Origin: Seminavis robusta
Taxonomy: Eukaryota > Bacillariophyta > Bacillariophyceae > Naviculales > Naviculaceae
Assembly: GCA_903772945.1 (NCBI GenBank)
Contig: CAICTM010000551.1
Span: 1-60,062, forward strand
Reading direction: 5' to 3'
DNA length: 60,062 nt
The notes under the pieces were generated by a model. It was not told the origin of the DNA. It did no database searches and was given only the letters and a program-made list of their open reading frames with translations. A program made the translations under genes and the position numbers. Shown here in pieces: positions 43,506-54,325 of this stretch. Positions within the stretch are counted from its first letter, which is position 1. Each line of letters starts with the position of its first letter.

Positions 43506-46500
43506 TTATGCGACCTTCTTTACCTCGTCATCGTCCTCGTAGGCTTCCAGAGGAGGACAGGTGCACACGAGATTCCTGTCTCCGTACACGTTGTCGACTC
43601 GACCGCAGGATGGCCAGAACTTGTTTGCCTTGATCCAAGGAGCTGGGTAGGCGGCAACCTCTCGTGTGTAGGGTCGATCCCATTTGTCCGAAAGCACTGC
43701 GTCCATGGTGTGAGGAGCATTTCGAAGTGGAGATTCCTCCAGTGGCATTGCGCCCTTGCCAATGTCATCAATCTCGGCTCGGATTGCCAGCATGGCATCG
43801 CAGAAACGATCGAGTTCCGCCAAGTCTTCGGACTCGGTAGGTTCCACCATCAGTGTACCGGCAACAGGCCAAGACATGGTTGGCGAGTGGAATCCATAGT
43901 CTTGCAAGCGCTTGGCAACATCCTCTTCCGTGACACCTGTGGCTGCCTTCAATGGACGCAAGTCCAGAATGAATTCGTGGGCACACTGGCCGTTCTTTCC
44001 GGTAAAGAGGACATCGTATGCCCCGTTGAGTCTCGCCGCCATGTAATTCGCGTTCAAAATTGCATGCCCTGTAGCAGCCTTCAAACCGTCTGGTCCCAGC
44101 ATTTTGATGTACATCCAAGAGATTGGCAAAATTGCGGCTGATCCAAAGGGAGCAGCGGCAACTGCTCCGTTCTCCTTTGGAACGCAAGCGTCAGAACCGC
44201 ACAGCTTACCCGCTGCTTCGGGATCAAGCACGTGGCCAGGAAGGAATGGTGCGAGATGCTTGGCAACGCCAATCGATCCGACACCTGAGAAAGACAAACA
44301 AACACATGTCAGATAACAAGACTTCGACAAAACCTAATTTCGAACTCCTGAAAAAAGCCGTACCTGGTCCACCTCCTCCATGGGGGATACAGAAGGTTTT
44401 GTGAAGATTCAAGTGGCAAACATCGGCTCCAATGCGTCCAGGACTAGTGAGCCCACACTGAGCATTCATGTTGGCTCCGTCCATGTAAACTTGGCCTCCT
44501 GCCTCGTGAATTGCATCGATGATCTCCACAATCTGTTCCTCAAAGACTCCGAATGTAGAGGGGTATGTGACCATAAAGGCGGCAAGATTGTCCTTATGTT
44601 TGGCAATCTTGGTCTCAAGATCTCCAAAATCAATGTTTCCCTGCTCATCATTCTCCACCACGACGACCTTCATTCCCGCCATGACAGCACTGGCTGGGTT
44701 AGTACCGTGTGCACTCTTGGGGATGAGACAAATGTTGCGGTGTCCTTGTCCAGAAGCTTCCAAGTAGTCTTTGATGGCCAGCAATCCAGCGTACTCTCCG
44801 GTGGCCCCAGAGTTGGGTTGCGCACTGACGGCTTCAAAGCCAGTAATCTCAGACAAGTCTTTGTTGAGGTCTTCAATCATTTCGTGGTATCCAACAACTT
44901 GATCATGGGGAGCAAATGGGTGCATATTGCAAATTTCGGGCCAAGTGACAGGGATCATTTCACTAGTTGCGTTCAATTTCATGGTACAGGAACCCAGAGA
45001 AATCATGGAGTGGTTCAATGCCAAGTCACGGTTCTCCAGAGCCTTCAAGTATCGAAGCATTTGGGTTTCCGAGTGGTGTTGGCGGAAGATTGGGTGCGTC
45101 AAGATGTCACCTTCCCGAGCGCAGGATTCATCGACATTTGTCAGTGATTCATCAGCAGACATGTCAGGGGCAGCAATCTGGAAGGCGCCCTTCAACAGAG
45201 CCCCCAAATCGCCACGCGTGACTCCCTCACCCATACTGACACCCACGGTGTTTTCATCAATGAGACGTACGTTTGCGCCGACACTGACGGCTCCTTGTTG
45301 AATCTGAGCCGCCGTCATTCCCTTGGAGGAAGCATCCACGGTAAATGTGTCATAGAATGGTCCCTCGGTAACCTTGAAACCAGCATTGCCAATTTCTCGA
45401 TGTGCCACGCGAGCCAAAGCATGAATACGCCCACCAATCTCTTTCAATCCTTCTGGACCGTGGTAGATTGCATAAGATGCCGCCATGTTTGCCAAGAGAG
45501 CCTGGGCGGTACAGATATTGGAAGTTGCCTTGTCACGTCGAATGTGTTGTTCTCGTGTTTGCATGGCCATTCGAAGACAGGGTTTCCCCGCGGTATCGAC
45601 GGTAACACCAATGACACGTCCCGGCATTTTGCGCGAATATTCATCCGAAGTAGACAGAAATCCAGCATGAGGTCCACCAAATCCCATGGGGACACCGAAT
45701 CGTTGTGCCGATCCCACGGCGATATCGGCTCCCCACGACGACGGAGGTGCCAATTTGGTCAATGCCATGAGATCGGTGGCGGCAATCACCATGGCCTTGC
45801 CGTCGTGCGCACGGGCGGTAAAGTCTTGATAAGACTCTCCGGTGGATTCCACCGATCCATACGTGTTGGGATACTGAATGAGTGCCCCACAAAAGTCACC
45901 TGCCGAAAAGTCTACTTCACTGTGCTTTCCTTCCACCACTTCAATACCCACGGCACCGGCACGCGTATGAATGAGGGCAATGGTTTGTGGATGAACATCC
46001 GTGGAAACAAAGAATTTGTTCTTTTTTCCCTTTTTGCCCTTGAGCGCAAAGGTCATTTGCATGGCTTCGGCCGCCGCCGTGGATTCATCTAGCAAGGATG
46101 CGACTGCCATGGGCAATCCGGTCAAATCCACTACAAGTGTTTGAAAATTGAGCAACATTTCCAAGCGTCCCTGTGAGATTTCGGCCTGGTAGGGAGTGTA
46201 TGCGGTGTACCAACCGGGATTTTCGAGCATGTTTCTCAAAATGACGGGAGGGACAATGGTATCATAATATCCAGTGCCAATGTAGGATTTCATGACCTGG
46301 TTCTTGTCGGTGTGTGATTTTAATTTCAAGAGTGCTTCACTCTCGGTCATGGCGGGTTGTAGGTCGAGCGGTTCACTGGACAAGATATTGGCCGGCACAG
46401 TGGACTTGGCGAGACCGTCAAAATCGGTAAAGCCAATAGTGGCCAACATATTCTTGGCATCGGCAGGGGAAGGTCCCACTGAAAAAAGAAAAACACAAAG

Positions 46501-46726
46501 AGGTAGTCAAGTGATTGTGAGCAACAATGGCCAAATAATTCAAAAAACATGGTAGGGTGTATACCCCTTGGACCAATAAATACTCACAGTGACGCCTTGG
46601 AAAAGTATCGACCATATCCAATGCATCGCCTAGGAGACTGGATGTGGCATGAAAAGTGCGGCGCATTGCCCCCACACGGGCAGAGGAAGCCACTAGCTTT
46701 CGAGCCGCCAAAGATTTGCTCAACAT
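43506..46726 (-). CDS. GLDC: Glycine decarboxylase, P-protein of the glycine cleavage system, three exons (1010 aa)
   Basis: This PLP enzyme decarboxylates glycine and passes the aminomethyl group to the lipoyl H-protein. In photosynthetic cells this is the mitochondrial step of photorespiration. Exons are 46588-46726, 44364-46478 and 43506-44284, with introns of 109 and 79 nt. All phases close at 1010 residues, the usual length for a fused eukaryotic P-protein. The N-terminus [19 protein letters not shown] is a mitochondrial presequence, followed by the family start FPRRH-LGPS across the first intron. The N-terminal half has [14 protein letters not shown] and the C-terminal half has [10 protein letters not shown]. 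The PLP-lysine motif [16 protein letters not shown] includes Lys740 and ends exactly at the second intron. I start at 46726 because the upstream codons are a hydrophobic, non-family extension. Confidence 0.95.
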
Positions 46727-47206
46727 GGTCAAAAAACAATGGACGAAAAAAAGAAGACAGGAAGGAAAACAAAATGGACCCTTTGTCAGAACAATCAATC
46801 AATCAATCAATCCAACCAAAGGTTTCTGTTGTGAGCAAGCAATGATTTGATTAGTTCCTTGCTAGTAGCCTTCAGCCGTGATAGTAGGATACAATCGGAA
46901 GAAGATGGTACTGGTAGGACCTCATCATGATGCATGCAAGGACGACGAAGAAAAGCACAGAACGTGCCTACCAACAAGATCTTGCGTAGGGCCTACGTAT
47001 GTCGCAGAAAGATACGGCTTCTTCGATTGAATTCTTTTCGATTCCGATGCGTTATGACGTGGCTACGACTACACAACATGACTGACGCGCCACCACCCGA
47101 CCATCGCCTTGCGGAAGGAAACAGAGCAACTGCAACAGAACAAGCACAAATACACGTAATTATCAAAGAATAGAATACAAGACAACAACAACAACACTAG
47201 AAGAAG
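46727..47206. promoter_or_regulatory. Bidirectional intergenic region between GLDC and a small gene
   Basis: A 480-bp stretch must carry both promoters. A (CAAT)n tract at 46792-46812 is in the probable GLDC leader. The leader before 47207 is CAACAACAACA-rich, as often seen just before starts in this window. Confidence 0.45.
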
Positions 47207-47644
47207 ATGTCCAACAGCTACGAAGAAAAGGAAGCCGCAAGACCAGACAGTATCCGTGACTATGATGGTCGGAATAACGCTGCCTGGATGTACAGTTTTG
47301 GCGCCGCCATGGTCCCCTTCACCGCCTTTTGCTATGGTCACTCGCGAGGAGCCACGGGACGGGTCGTCGAAGCAGTCGTCCGATCTCCTGTGGGAGTGTA
47401 CGGATTGTTTGCCCTGCCATTCGTGACATTGGCCATGGAAAAGAGTATTTATGACACCGTCCAAGCATGGCAGGGGATGGACCCAAATATCAGACCCAAA
47501 GAACGCGGAGGATTTCCCAGTGGAGGAGCCGATTTGCCATCCTTTAGTCTCATTCCCGTCCAAAAGGCGGCCTGGGAACAAAAGTCAGAAGTCACTACAG
47601 CCGCTGATCTGATGAAGCGATACACCAGTGAAGGGAAAATGTAA
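47207..47644 (+). CDS. Small unknown protein with two weak hydrophobic segments (145 aa)
   Basis: Single exon, start preceded by an A-rich leader (AGAAGATGTCC). Residues about 27-45 (AWMYSFGAAMVPFTAFCYG) and 62-78 (VGVYGLFALPFVTLAME) are moderately hydrophobic and could be membrane helices. The rest is charged, with a Gly/Pro-rich RGGFPSGGADLP. There is no signal peptide. The size and layout resemble small mitochondrial inner-membrane proteins, but I recognise no family. It is divergently placed from GLDC. Whether the two are co-expressed is not known. Confidence 0.68.
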   Translation: MSNSYEEKEAARPDSIRDYDGRNNAAWMYSFGAAMVPFTAFCYGHSRGATGRVVEAVVRSPVGVYGLFALPFVTLAMEKSIYDTVQAWQGMDPNIRPKERGGFPSGGADLPSFSLIPVQKAAWEQKSEVTTAADLMKRYTSEGKM

Positions 47645-48462
47645 AATCAAGCAAAAGAGCTTGGAGGAAGCCCGAGTGTGTCCATCCATCTGAGTTTATT
47701 CAACACTGAACAATCTGCCGGAGTGAAACGGGTCGGTTTTGGAAGGCGCAGCAGCACTCTATACAGGTCTCGGGTGTCAATGTGCATTGAATTTTGGCTA
47801 ATTTTCATCTAAATTGGCTCGATGTGGGTGACAGCAAAGCCTCGCAAGTGGACTACATGTATTTTATGCAGGATGGCTGGCACCAGCAGGGCCTGTAGCG
47901 AGGCAGAAGCAATGGCAAGAGATATGATAGGAATAGACAATTTTGACACAACTACCTGTAGCATCTTTGTAAGAATTCATCTAGCAATCCGCGTCCATCG
48001 CCAGTAGCTGACACAACCATCTAGAAAAAACGAGTTGTTTGATTGTGGCTGGCGAGTAATTATTGTGTTTCCGTTCGTGGAATACCTTAGGGGGCAATGC
48101 GGTGGTCATGGGTAAAGGAAAATTCTCCGGGTTGTTGTTGCATGCTCCCTAATCGAGCTGACGATGAGGACCGAGAATAAGATCAGTTTGAACTACGAGC
48201 TAGATTCTCTGCCAACATTTTGCAGCACCGTGGCAAGATGTGGCGGAGTGAAGGTTGAGCAATGCATGTATGCATGCAAATGTGGTACATCTACCAGTGG
48301 AACCTATAGTCAGACCAATCATCACCATTTTTAGATCTTCCGATGAATGGAACTAATTTGAAGAATAGCTAGTCTAGTATGCTCCAAACCAGTGGCGACT
48401 TTTTGAGTTGTTGTTTGCTTTAGCTTGCTTTGGCAGACATGAATACCTGACTGGCTGTCCTT
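47645..48462. other. Intergenic between convergent genes
   Basis: No gene seen. A TGCATGTATGCATGCA palindromic stretch is near 48264-48278. Confidence 0.5.
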
Positions 48463-49546
48463 TCAAACCCGATCAGGACATCCTGTTCCTCGAATCCGCC
48501 CGTCATCCAGGGCCAGATTTGCCAAATTGTTGTATGTCTTGCCGTATGCTGGTGATTGGAAATCGTTGTGGAACTGATGGTAAACCTATGAAAGATACGG
48601 TAGACGACACAAAGAAAGATGTTATTGGTTGTGCGCGTCATGCATTCATTGGCCAGTTCCAAGTAGCTGACATCGAACCCAGCACTTACCTCGGCCTGAT
48701 AAAATGGAAACTTGGTAGAATCATAAACATAGACAAGTTTCTTCCCCAAAGTGTCAGGATCATTGCCTTTGCCCAGCTCCAGTTTGAACCCAGCGTCCTC
48801 AGCTGCCTTGGCAATTCCTTCGTACAAGGGACTCTTTTGGCCTTGAGGGATACCAATCAAAGATCGGTATTCGCCACCTCGATCTTGTGGGTCAACTCGG
48901 TCTAGTCGTCGTGCCACGAAAGAATCACCAGTTTAGTCGAGACACATCACAAAAGCAAGCCATCAAACCAATTCAAAATGTCAAAACCAAGAAAAGTCAA
49001 GATAGAGACAGTACACTTGTACTCACCCTTTGTCTTGGGGTTGAACAGGCTGAAATAGACTTGAGCAAAATCGGAAACCTTACTACTGGGCAGTGACATT
49101 CCCACCACTTCGCCATGGCCATACTTTCCATAGTCGGCAATGCCCTGAAAGTTGTGGTAGCAAACCCTGCCTTCGGAATCTACCTTGCTTCCTCCCGCAT
49201 AACCAGTCCTCGACGTCAAGGAATTGTCGTCACGGCTCAGAATGGTACGTTCCGCGTCCACAAATTCGTGTTGAATGTGCCAAAAGCAACCAACACCAAA
49301 GTACACATCGACTTCATCGCCTTCCGATGCCACTGCAGCAGGCGTGTGGCCCACGATCGCGGCGGCGCCGGTGGCGGCGCCGGTGGCGGCTACCAGACTG
49401 CGAAGTGCCTGGGCGCCCAGGGAACGACGGGAAAGAACGTCATTGTTGTGCTTGCTGTTGGCAGCTGATGAAGTGCTGTAGGCATCAGCTCCACAAGAGT
49501 AGAGGCACACAAGGGCCGCAACGACGGCTTTCTCCAGCATCATCAT
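48463..49546 (-). CDS. msrA: Peptide-methionine (S)-sulfoxide reductase MsrA, three exons (284 aa), probable thylakoid lumen
   Basis: MsrA repairs oxidised methionine. Exons are 49027-49546, 48690-48901 and 48463-48585, with introns of 125 and 104 nt, and phases close at 284 residues. The active site is VGCFWHIQHEF with catalytic Cys87. Most MsrA proteins have GCFWG, so this is a variant type. TGYAGGS, PKTKDR...GGEYRSLI (joined across intron 1) and FYQAE-VYHQFH (across intron 2) are further family motifs. A C-terminal GTGCPDRV supplies Cys280, a candidate resolving cysteine. The N-terminus has a signal peptide with a CGADAY cleavage region, then a second signal with twin arginine (Arg40-Arg41), a hydrophobic core and AVASE. 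That layout suggests Tat-dependent import into the thylakoid lumen. I chose the first of three consecutive Met codons. A longer frame to 49630 adds 28 non-signal residues. Confidence 0.88.
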
Positions 49547-50466
49547 GGTCCCAGAGTTTGTGAGAGTGAAGACGAAGGAAAGAATGCGAGTTGAGTTGTC
49601 AAGCTCGGGCCATTTTGGATCTTGTTTCATGCGTCACCGACATAGTCGAACCAATCGAATCAACCATTCGAATAAGTTCAATCGACTACATTCGAATAGT
49701 TGAGAGAGTCGAGCAAGTGCAAGTCCATTTTGAAACCGTTGAGAAAATCTTACTCGTACAAGATTTCGAAGTCGCGTAAGTTTTGGCACGACCCATTCCA
49801 GTAAAGGGGCGCGTCATGGAGAGCCTTTAATTGCAACTTTACCTAGTGTGAGAACCGTATCATCCTAGACTTAACAGTAAAGAAAGCAATGACCAACTGG
49901 AGCAAAGAGGCTTAAAAATGAGATGGCTCCGTGTTTTGGTTAATCACAGTCAGCCAGCCAGTCAACGCACCTATCCCCGTTGACTGTTGACTGTGACTGG
50001 TACTTACGAGTTACGAGTAGCAGTTCGACGCGTGCTCTTCAACAAACCAGTCATATCACTGTAGCAAAAATATACTCTGCAATCAGCACCGTCACAACAA
50101 AATTTTAATGCTTACAGCATTGTTTGATTTTGTACTGAATTTGTTAAGAACCGTTTCTTCAGTGACTCTTTCTCTTGAAATGACTTCTTGAAAACAGCCT
50201 AGTTCTATTTGTTAATTAAATAAGGGAAGCTATCCCCTTTTCGGGACTAGCTTCAATTCTTGCGTCTTGCGTTGCTTCCCGAACAGCAAACCCCTTGCGA
50301 CGCAACTTTTTGTACTATGGTACGATGTACTCGTAGCTACTAGTAGTACTTCCTTCCTCCAAAAGTTCCCCGAGACCACAGGAAGTAACAGGTACAACAC
50401 AGCAACAACGCAGCAGCAACACCACCAGCCACGAACTCAATTGCCCATTTTGGCCTGTGTTGGTTC
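49547..50466. other. Intergenic between divergent genes
   Basis: No gene seen. TCGAATC/GATTCGA-type repeats lie at 49645-49700, and AT-rich DNA at 50100-50215. A CAACA-rich leader precedes the gene at 50467. Confidence 0.45.
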
Positions 50467-51351
50467 ATGTCACACAACAAACACAACAACAAAAGCAAAA
50501 GGCGGTTGGTTCTATTTCAAGCTCCAATACGCAGCGCTATGAAGAAGCAGCAGCAAGCAATACACGACGACGACTCGTCCGGTGGGGCGCAACGCAAGAC
50601 TCGACGGGTGAGGATCAACTTGCGATCCACGGCAATGGGTTCGGATAGCGAGCGGCAACGGTTTCGACGAAATAACACAGACGAAGGGAGCAACTATGAT
50701 TCGCGAAGCTTCAGACAGGCCCCGAAGAAGAAGCACCGGCTGCGACGGACAGTCAGCGAAGATCCTCGTATGAGTGCCACGGGAGGATCTGGCGGAGGAG
50801 GGCAGACGCGGCGGACGTCGCGGATATCTATGTTGCATCGACGGGAGAGTTTGCTGGAGAAACAACAAGAGAACAAGCGCAAGATGCGGGGACAGTATTC
50901 GTTCTCGGTAGACCATTCTGGTGGCAAGGATTTCTTCGAGAGGGAGTACAGCTTCTGGAGTTCCAAGCCGGCGTTGGCAATGTTTTGCTTTTTGGGGTTG
51001 GCGGTCTCCACGAAAAATGCAAACTTAGCTTACGGCGCCTTGATAGTGTTCCTATATGAAGTGGGCGTGGTCTTTTCCAAGTGGAAGGGGTTCATTATGA
51101 ATCACCCTCTAGTACAGGATTGCTCGGAAGTGACCGGTTGGTGGATTCGCTATTCTCTGCGGCAAGTGGAACGGTTTCTAGACAAGAAGGATGTCACACG
51201 AAAGGCGGCGTTTGGAGTGTTCCTAGTGCATTTCGACATGACGTCCAACGTTGTAGGAGGATATTTCCAACAGCGCAAAGAGGAAGTAACAAAGAGAACT
51301 TTGGCGGAAGCGCAGCGTCTGCGTGACAGACTCCACAACATCACTTCCTGA
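50467..51351 (+). CDS. Membrane protein of an unknown family, long basic N-terminus (294 aa)
   Basis: Residues 1-150 are Arg/Lys/Gln-rich and probably disordered, including KKKHRLRRTVSEDP. After FWSSKP come two hydrophobic helices (about 173-190 and 193-212). An amphipathic C-terminal region follows (WKGFIMNHPLVQDCSE, then RQVERFLDKKDVTRK) and ends in YFQQRKEEVTKRTL. This second half aligns over about 120 residues with the protein encoded at 56896: FW(S/T)S, two helices, W....(M/L).NP, FLD..D, YF.QR(K/Q)E. The pair therefore defines a small family that I cannot name. An internal ATG at 50539 is an equally possible start, because the sequence around the first ATG looks like a CAACA leader. Confidence 0.7.
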   Translation: MSHNKHNNKSKRRLVLFQAPIRSAMKKQQQAIHDDDSSGGAQRKTRRVRINLRSTAMGSDSERQRFRRNNTDEGSNYDSRSFRQAPKKKHRLRRTVSEDPRMSATGGSGGGGQTRRTSRISMLHRRESLLEKQQENKRKMRGQYSFSVDHSGGKDFFEREYSFWSSKPALAMFCFLGLAVSTKNANLAYGALIVFLYEVGVVFSKWKGFIMNHPLVQDCSEVTGWWIRYSLRQVERFLDKKDVTRKAAFGVFLVHFDMTSNVVGGYFQQRKEEVTKRTLAEAQRLRDRLHNITS

Positions 51352-52146
51352 ACGCCGTGAAAGCATACGAAAAAAATCAAGCAGCAGCAGCAAGAAATCA
51401 TCATGGGTTTCCTCTTTTTCAGACGCATTGGACTGGATTCGAAAATAAAAAGGAAAGAATTCAAGTCCAGCGCGCCGAACTAAAAGATTGAAAAAGAGGA
51501 AACCCAACGATGGAGGATTGCCATGACGAAGAATGAATAAAGTGTACTACTAGACCATAAAAATAGAGGCTCATAAAAATGTTTTTGAAGAAAGGCGCCG
51601 CATAAACCTCACCGTACCAATACGCATATATGAGGGACTCCTCTCTCGCCCAGCATCTGATAGTCTACGGTACTGTCCGTTGCGAGATAATCTTCCTTTT
51701 CTTTATGGTTTCCGCGGTGGCTGGGTCGGGCCGACGAACCCACCGCAGCCCTTACTCGTAGTACGCAACTCGAACGACGTTAGGATGATTCGATTCAATC
51801 GAAGCATTCGTCTTTGCTCCGGTATATCGTTCGAGGCTGGTGGCCTCTGCACGAATTGAATTTAATCGGATCAAAACAAAGGCTCTTCCTCTTCATGGCA
51901 GACAAATGATTCAATCGTCGCCTCAGAAGACTCCTTCCTGTCCAGCGTGGTTGGCATCACAGCTGAAGGTCCCAACGCAGGAAACAACAATACTGGTTTG
52001 TGCAAAAGCTTTCTTTCTCAAAATCTATTGTTTGCAGCGTGCCATCTAGATGAGCTATGCTTTGGCTATCAAATCTATTTATGCAGTGTAGAATTCCCCC
52101 GTTTCCGTAGGTGTAGCCCCCCATTGGGACACCCGCTTTTAGCAAT
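51352..52146. other. Intergenic between convergent genes
   Basis: Contains (CAG)n at 51381-51391 and a near-perfect inverted pair GGGTTTCCTCTTTTTCAGA (51405) and AAAAAGAGGAAACCC (51490). That pair could form a long stem after the upstream gene's stop. No gene seen. Confidence 0.5.
51405..51506 (+). other. Inverted repeat downstream of the 50467 gene
   Basis: GGGTTTCCTCTTTTTCA at about 51405-51421 pairs with TTGAAAAAGAGGAAACCC at about 51488-51505, leaving a roughly 66-nt loop. The loop itself holds a shorter pair around GCGC. It could be a 3'-end RNA hairpin or a small inverted-repeat element. Confidence 0.55.
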
Positions 52147-53346
52147 CTATTCCTTCGTGCATCCAATGATCTTTTCTTCGCATACATTCCATAGCGACTT
52201 TGCAGCAAAGACACCTCCATCCAGTGGCAGTCTGGGCTGGGTAACATTGTATCCCACGAAAGGACCCATCATTTCGAACACTGGAAACGGTGCCTTGTTG
52301 TTGCTGGACCCCGGGAGCCAGTATGGCTGTAAGTAAAGGACATCCTTGTCATGTTCGCCTACAGCCGCTGCCACTGTTGTGGCGCATCCTTGATCGGTCG
52401 AGAGGAAAATTCGTTGCATGACCATCTGAGCAATCCATGGGAAGCTTCTCCAGATATTGCTGGCCACAGCTCCAGGATTCACTGCAAATGCCCGTATTTG
52501 TCTTGTGTTCTTATCATCACCAGAATCGTAAAAGCGTCGGTTCAATTCCACTGCCAATAGCAAGGCTGCCAATTTGGAGGGCGGATAGGTCTGCACAGAG
52601 TCCTCAATGAGAGCTCCCAAGTATGGTACAGGGATGGCACCAGCAGAACCTTCCGCCAATTGTCGCCAATAGCTCTCATCGAACGAGGCCGTGCTGGGTA
52701 CCAAATGATGTGCTACAGAGGATAGTGTCACAATCCGTCCCGACTCTTTTGGAAAGAGATCCAGTAGCAATTGGATCAACAAAAAATGGCCCAGCACATT
52801 GCATTGGAAAATCAGTTCCAAATCATCCACAGTTCTGTTTCCTTCGACGACACTGGAATTGACACCGGCATTGCAAATGAGAATATCCAAGGTATCGTAC
52901 TTTTCTTTCAACGCCGTGGCGAATTGTCGAACCGATGCCAGGCTGCTCAAATCACAGGGGTGCAAGAATACAGCTCTGGACAAGACTCCTGGTGTCACTT
53001 GCGCTTCTGCATTGATGCGTTCGGCAGCTTGGATGGCCCTGTCCCGCGACCGACACGCCAACATAACATCCACATTGTGGTGCAACACCAACTGACGGGC
53101 CGTTGCAAAACCAATGCCAGCGTTGCTCCCTGTTATCACTGCTGTTCGACGTGGATTGGATGAGGATTCTTCTTGTGCCGTCTTTACCAAATTGATCTTG
53201 GGAGCTCCAAACACCAAACCGTACAGGAGCGAAGCAACTACATAGATCCCTGGCAAGATGGAAAACAGTGCCGAATTGACAAGGTTCATGGTGTAGAACG
53301 GAGTGGCCCTAGTGAGACGATCATTCGTGGTCGACGCCATTGTCAA
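52147..53346 (-). CDS. Short-chain dehydrogenase/reductase, membrane-anchored (399 aa)
   Basis: This is an NAD(P)-dependent oxidoreductase of the classical SDR fold, close in layout to retinol dehydrogenase/WWOX-like proteins. An N-terminal hydrophobic segment (residues about 24-47, ALFSILPGIYVVASLLYGLVFG) probably anchors it to a membrane. Cofactor motif TGSNAGIG is at 72-79, CRSR at 98-101 suggests NADP preference, NAG at 159-161, catalytic Ser at 209/210 (TLSSVAHH), and YxxxK at Tyr254-Lys258 (YPPSK). VNPGAV follows. The substrate is unknown: retinoid-like, steroid or chlorophyll/pigment precursors are all possible for this group. Single exon. A second ATG two codons in, with context ACAATGGCG, may be the real start. 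Confidence 0.88.
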   Translation of the reverse strand: MTMASTTNDRLTRATPFYTMNLVNSALFSILPGIYVVASLLYGLVFGAPKINLVKTAQEESSSNPRRTAVITGSNAGIGFATARQLVLHHNVDVMLACRSRDRAIQAAERINAEAQVTPGVLSRAVFLHPCDLSSLASVRQFATALKEKYDTLDILICNAGVNSSVVEGNRTVDDLELIFQCNVLGHFLLIQLLLDLFPKESGRIVTLSSVAHHLVPSTASFDESYWRQLAEGSAGAIPVPYLGALIEDSVQTYPPSKLAALLLAVELNRRFYDSGDDKNTRQIRAFAVNPGAVASNIWRSFPWIAQMVMQRIFLSTDQGCATTVAAAVGEHDKDVLYLQPYWLPGSSNNKAPFPVFEMMGPFVGYNVTQPRLPLDGGVFAAKSLWNVCEEKIIGCTKE

Positions 53347-53839
53347 TAGACGCAGTTTGGTTCGCTATCTTTCGAATCAAGTTGGTCAGTCTCAGCAGCA
53401 GGCAAGATTCTCTGCGCCGCAATTACTTTGCTTTCGATTGCTGCTACCTTCTACCCACACTGGCCTTCCCATGAGAGAACACAAAGGGACACACAAAGAA
53501 TCCACTGCCTCGACCGTCACTCAGTCGCCGATCGCTCAGCTTTTCAGCAAAAAGATGCAGGAAGGGTATACATGTATATCTAATGTCTGAGGTAAGCCTC
53601 AAGTTTTTTGGTGTACCGGTTTACTGAATGCCAGAACCTCACTCATCAGCCAGAGCAGCAGACAGCCACAGCGAAAAAGAATGGACCAAGAGCAAAGGTC
53701 CAAGGATCAAGCCATCGATTGCAGTTTTGCTTATCGGAAACCACATCGATCCGGCAGCTAGCTAGTAGCTAGCTAGTAACCCACTTCATATATAGTCTGA
53801 GGCTGCAGCAATTCTTCAAGCCAAGCGAGCAAATACAAG
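53347..53839. promoter_or_regulatory. Divergent upstream region; start of a tandem duplication
   Basis: Upstream of the SDR gene and of the small membrane protein gene. The sequence TCGGAAACCACATCGATC at about 53736 reappears before the second copy (about 55447), so the duplicated unit starts here. Copy 1 has an extra ~48 bp including CTAG runs at 53757-53777. Confidence 0.5.
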
Positions 53840-54325
53840 ATGTTGCGTTTGCTGTCTTTCTTGGTACTTGTAATAACAGCGCAAGCCGTCGGAACTGCTG
53901 CCGAGGCTGAGGACCCCACCGCTGATGCATGCAACTGCTTTCTAAATGGTCTCGTTATTTTTGTTAGTTTCTCTATTGGTGGATTCACTTATATTGCTTT
54001 CAAAGTCTTGATTAGCCGCTGCTCTCTCCACCTGCAAGAGAAGGTCAAGGAGTGGGGACCTTATTTGATGATCACCGCTGCCGTTTTATACTTCATCTGT
54101 GATTATCTTGGTTTGGTCAAAGAAGAGGTCGACCCTTGCCCTTGCGAAAAAGAGGACCTCCTTGCAACAGTATTTGGACTTCTTCTTGTGGTGGGCCTCG
54201 TAGTTGGAGGTGCAGAACCCTTGCTTGTGAAATGCTGTGCATTGCCTCCTGTTGGCGAGGAGAATAACCAAGCTCCCACTGAAAGCCAGCCGTTGGCAAC
54301 CAACCCAACAAATTATACAGCGTAG
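53840..54325 (+). CDS. Small membrane protein, tandem copy 1 (161 aa)
   Basis: A signal peptide (about residues 1-20, LLSFLVLVITAQAVGTAAE) is followed by a short Cys-containing segment (ACNCF). A membrane helix spans about 38-58, a basic loop with ISRCSLHLQEKVKEW follows, then a second helix (about 75-95). A CPCEKE loop leads to a third helix (about 108-128, LLATVFGLLLVVGLVVGGAEP). The C-terminal tail is hydrophilic (EENNQAPTESQPLATNPTNYT). I recognise no family. The Cys pairs (CNC, CPC) are strictly kept in copy 2. The gene is part of a tandem duplication with the gene at 55497. Confidence 0.75.
   Translation: MLRLLSFLVLVITAQAVGTAAEAEDPTADACNCFLNGLVIFVSFSIGGFTYIAFKVLISRCSLHLQEKVKEWGPYLMITAAVLYFICDYLGLVKEEVDPCPCEKEDLLATVFGLLLVVGLVVGGAEPLLVKCCALPPVGEENNQAPTESQPLATNPTNYTA

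Noticed and set aside
44380-45147. Long plus-strand frame (255 codons) opposite glycine decarboxylase
   Set aside because: It is the antisense shadow of a strongly conserved exon. The peptide has no family resemblance. The same applies to 45295-46092.
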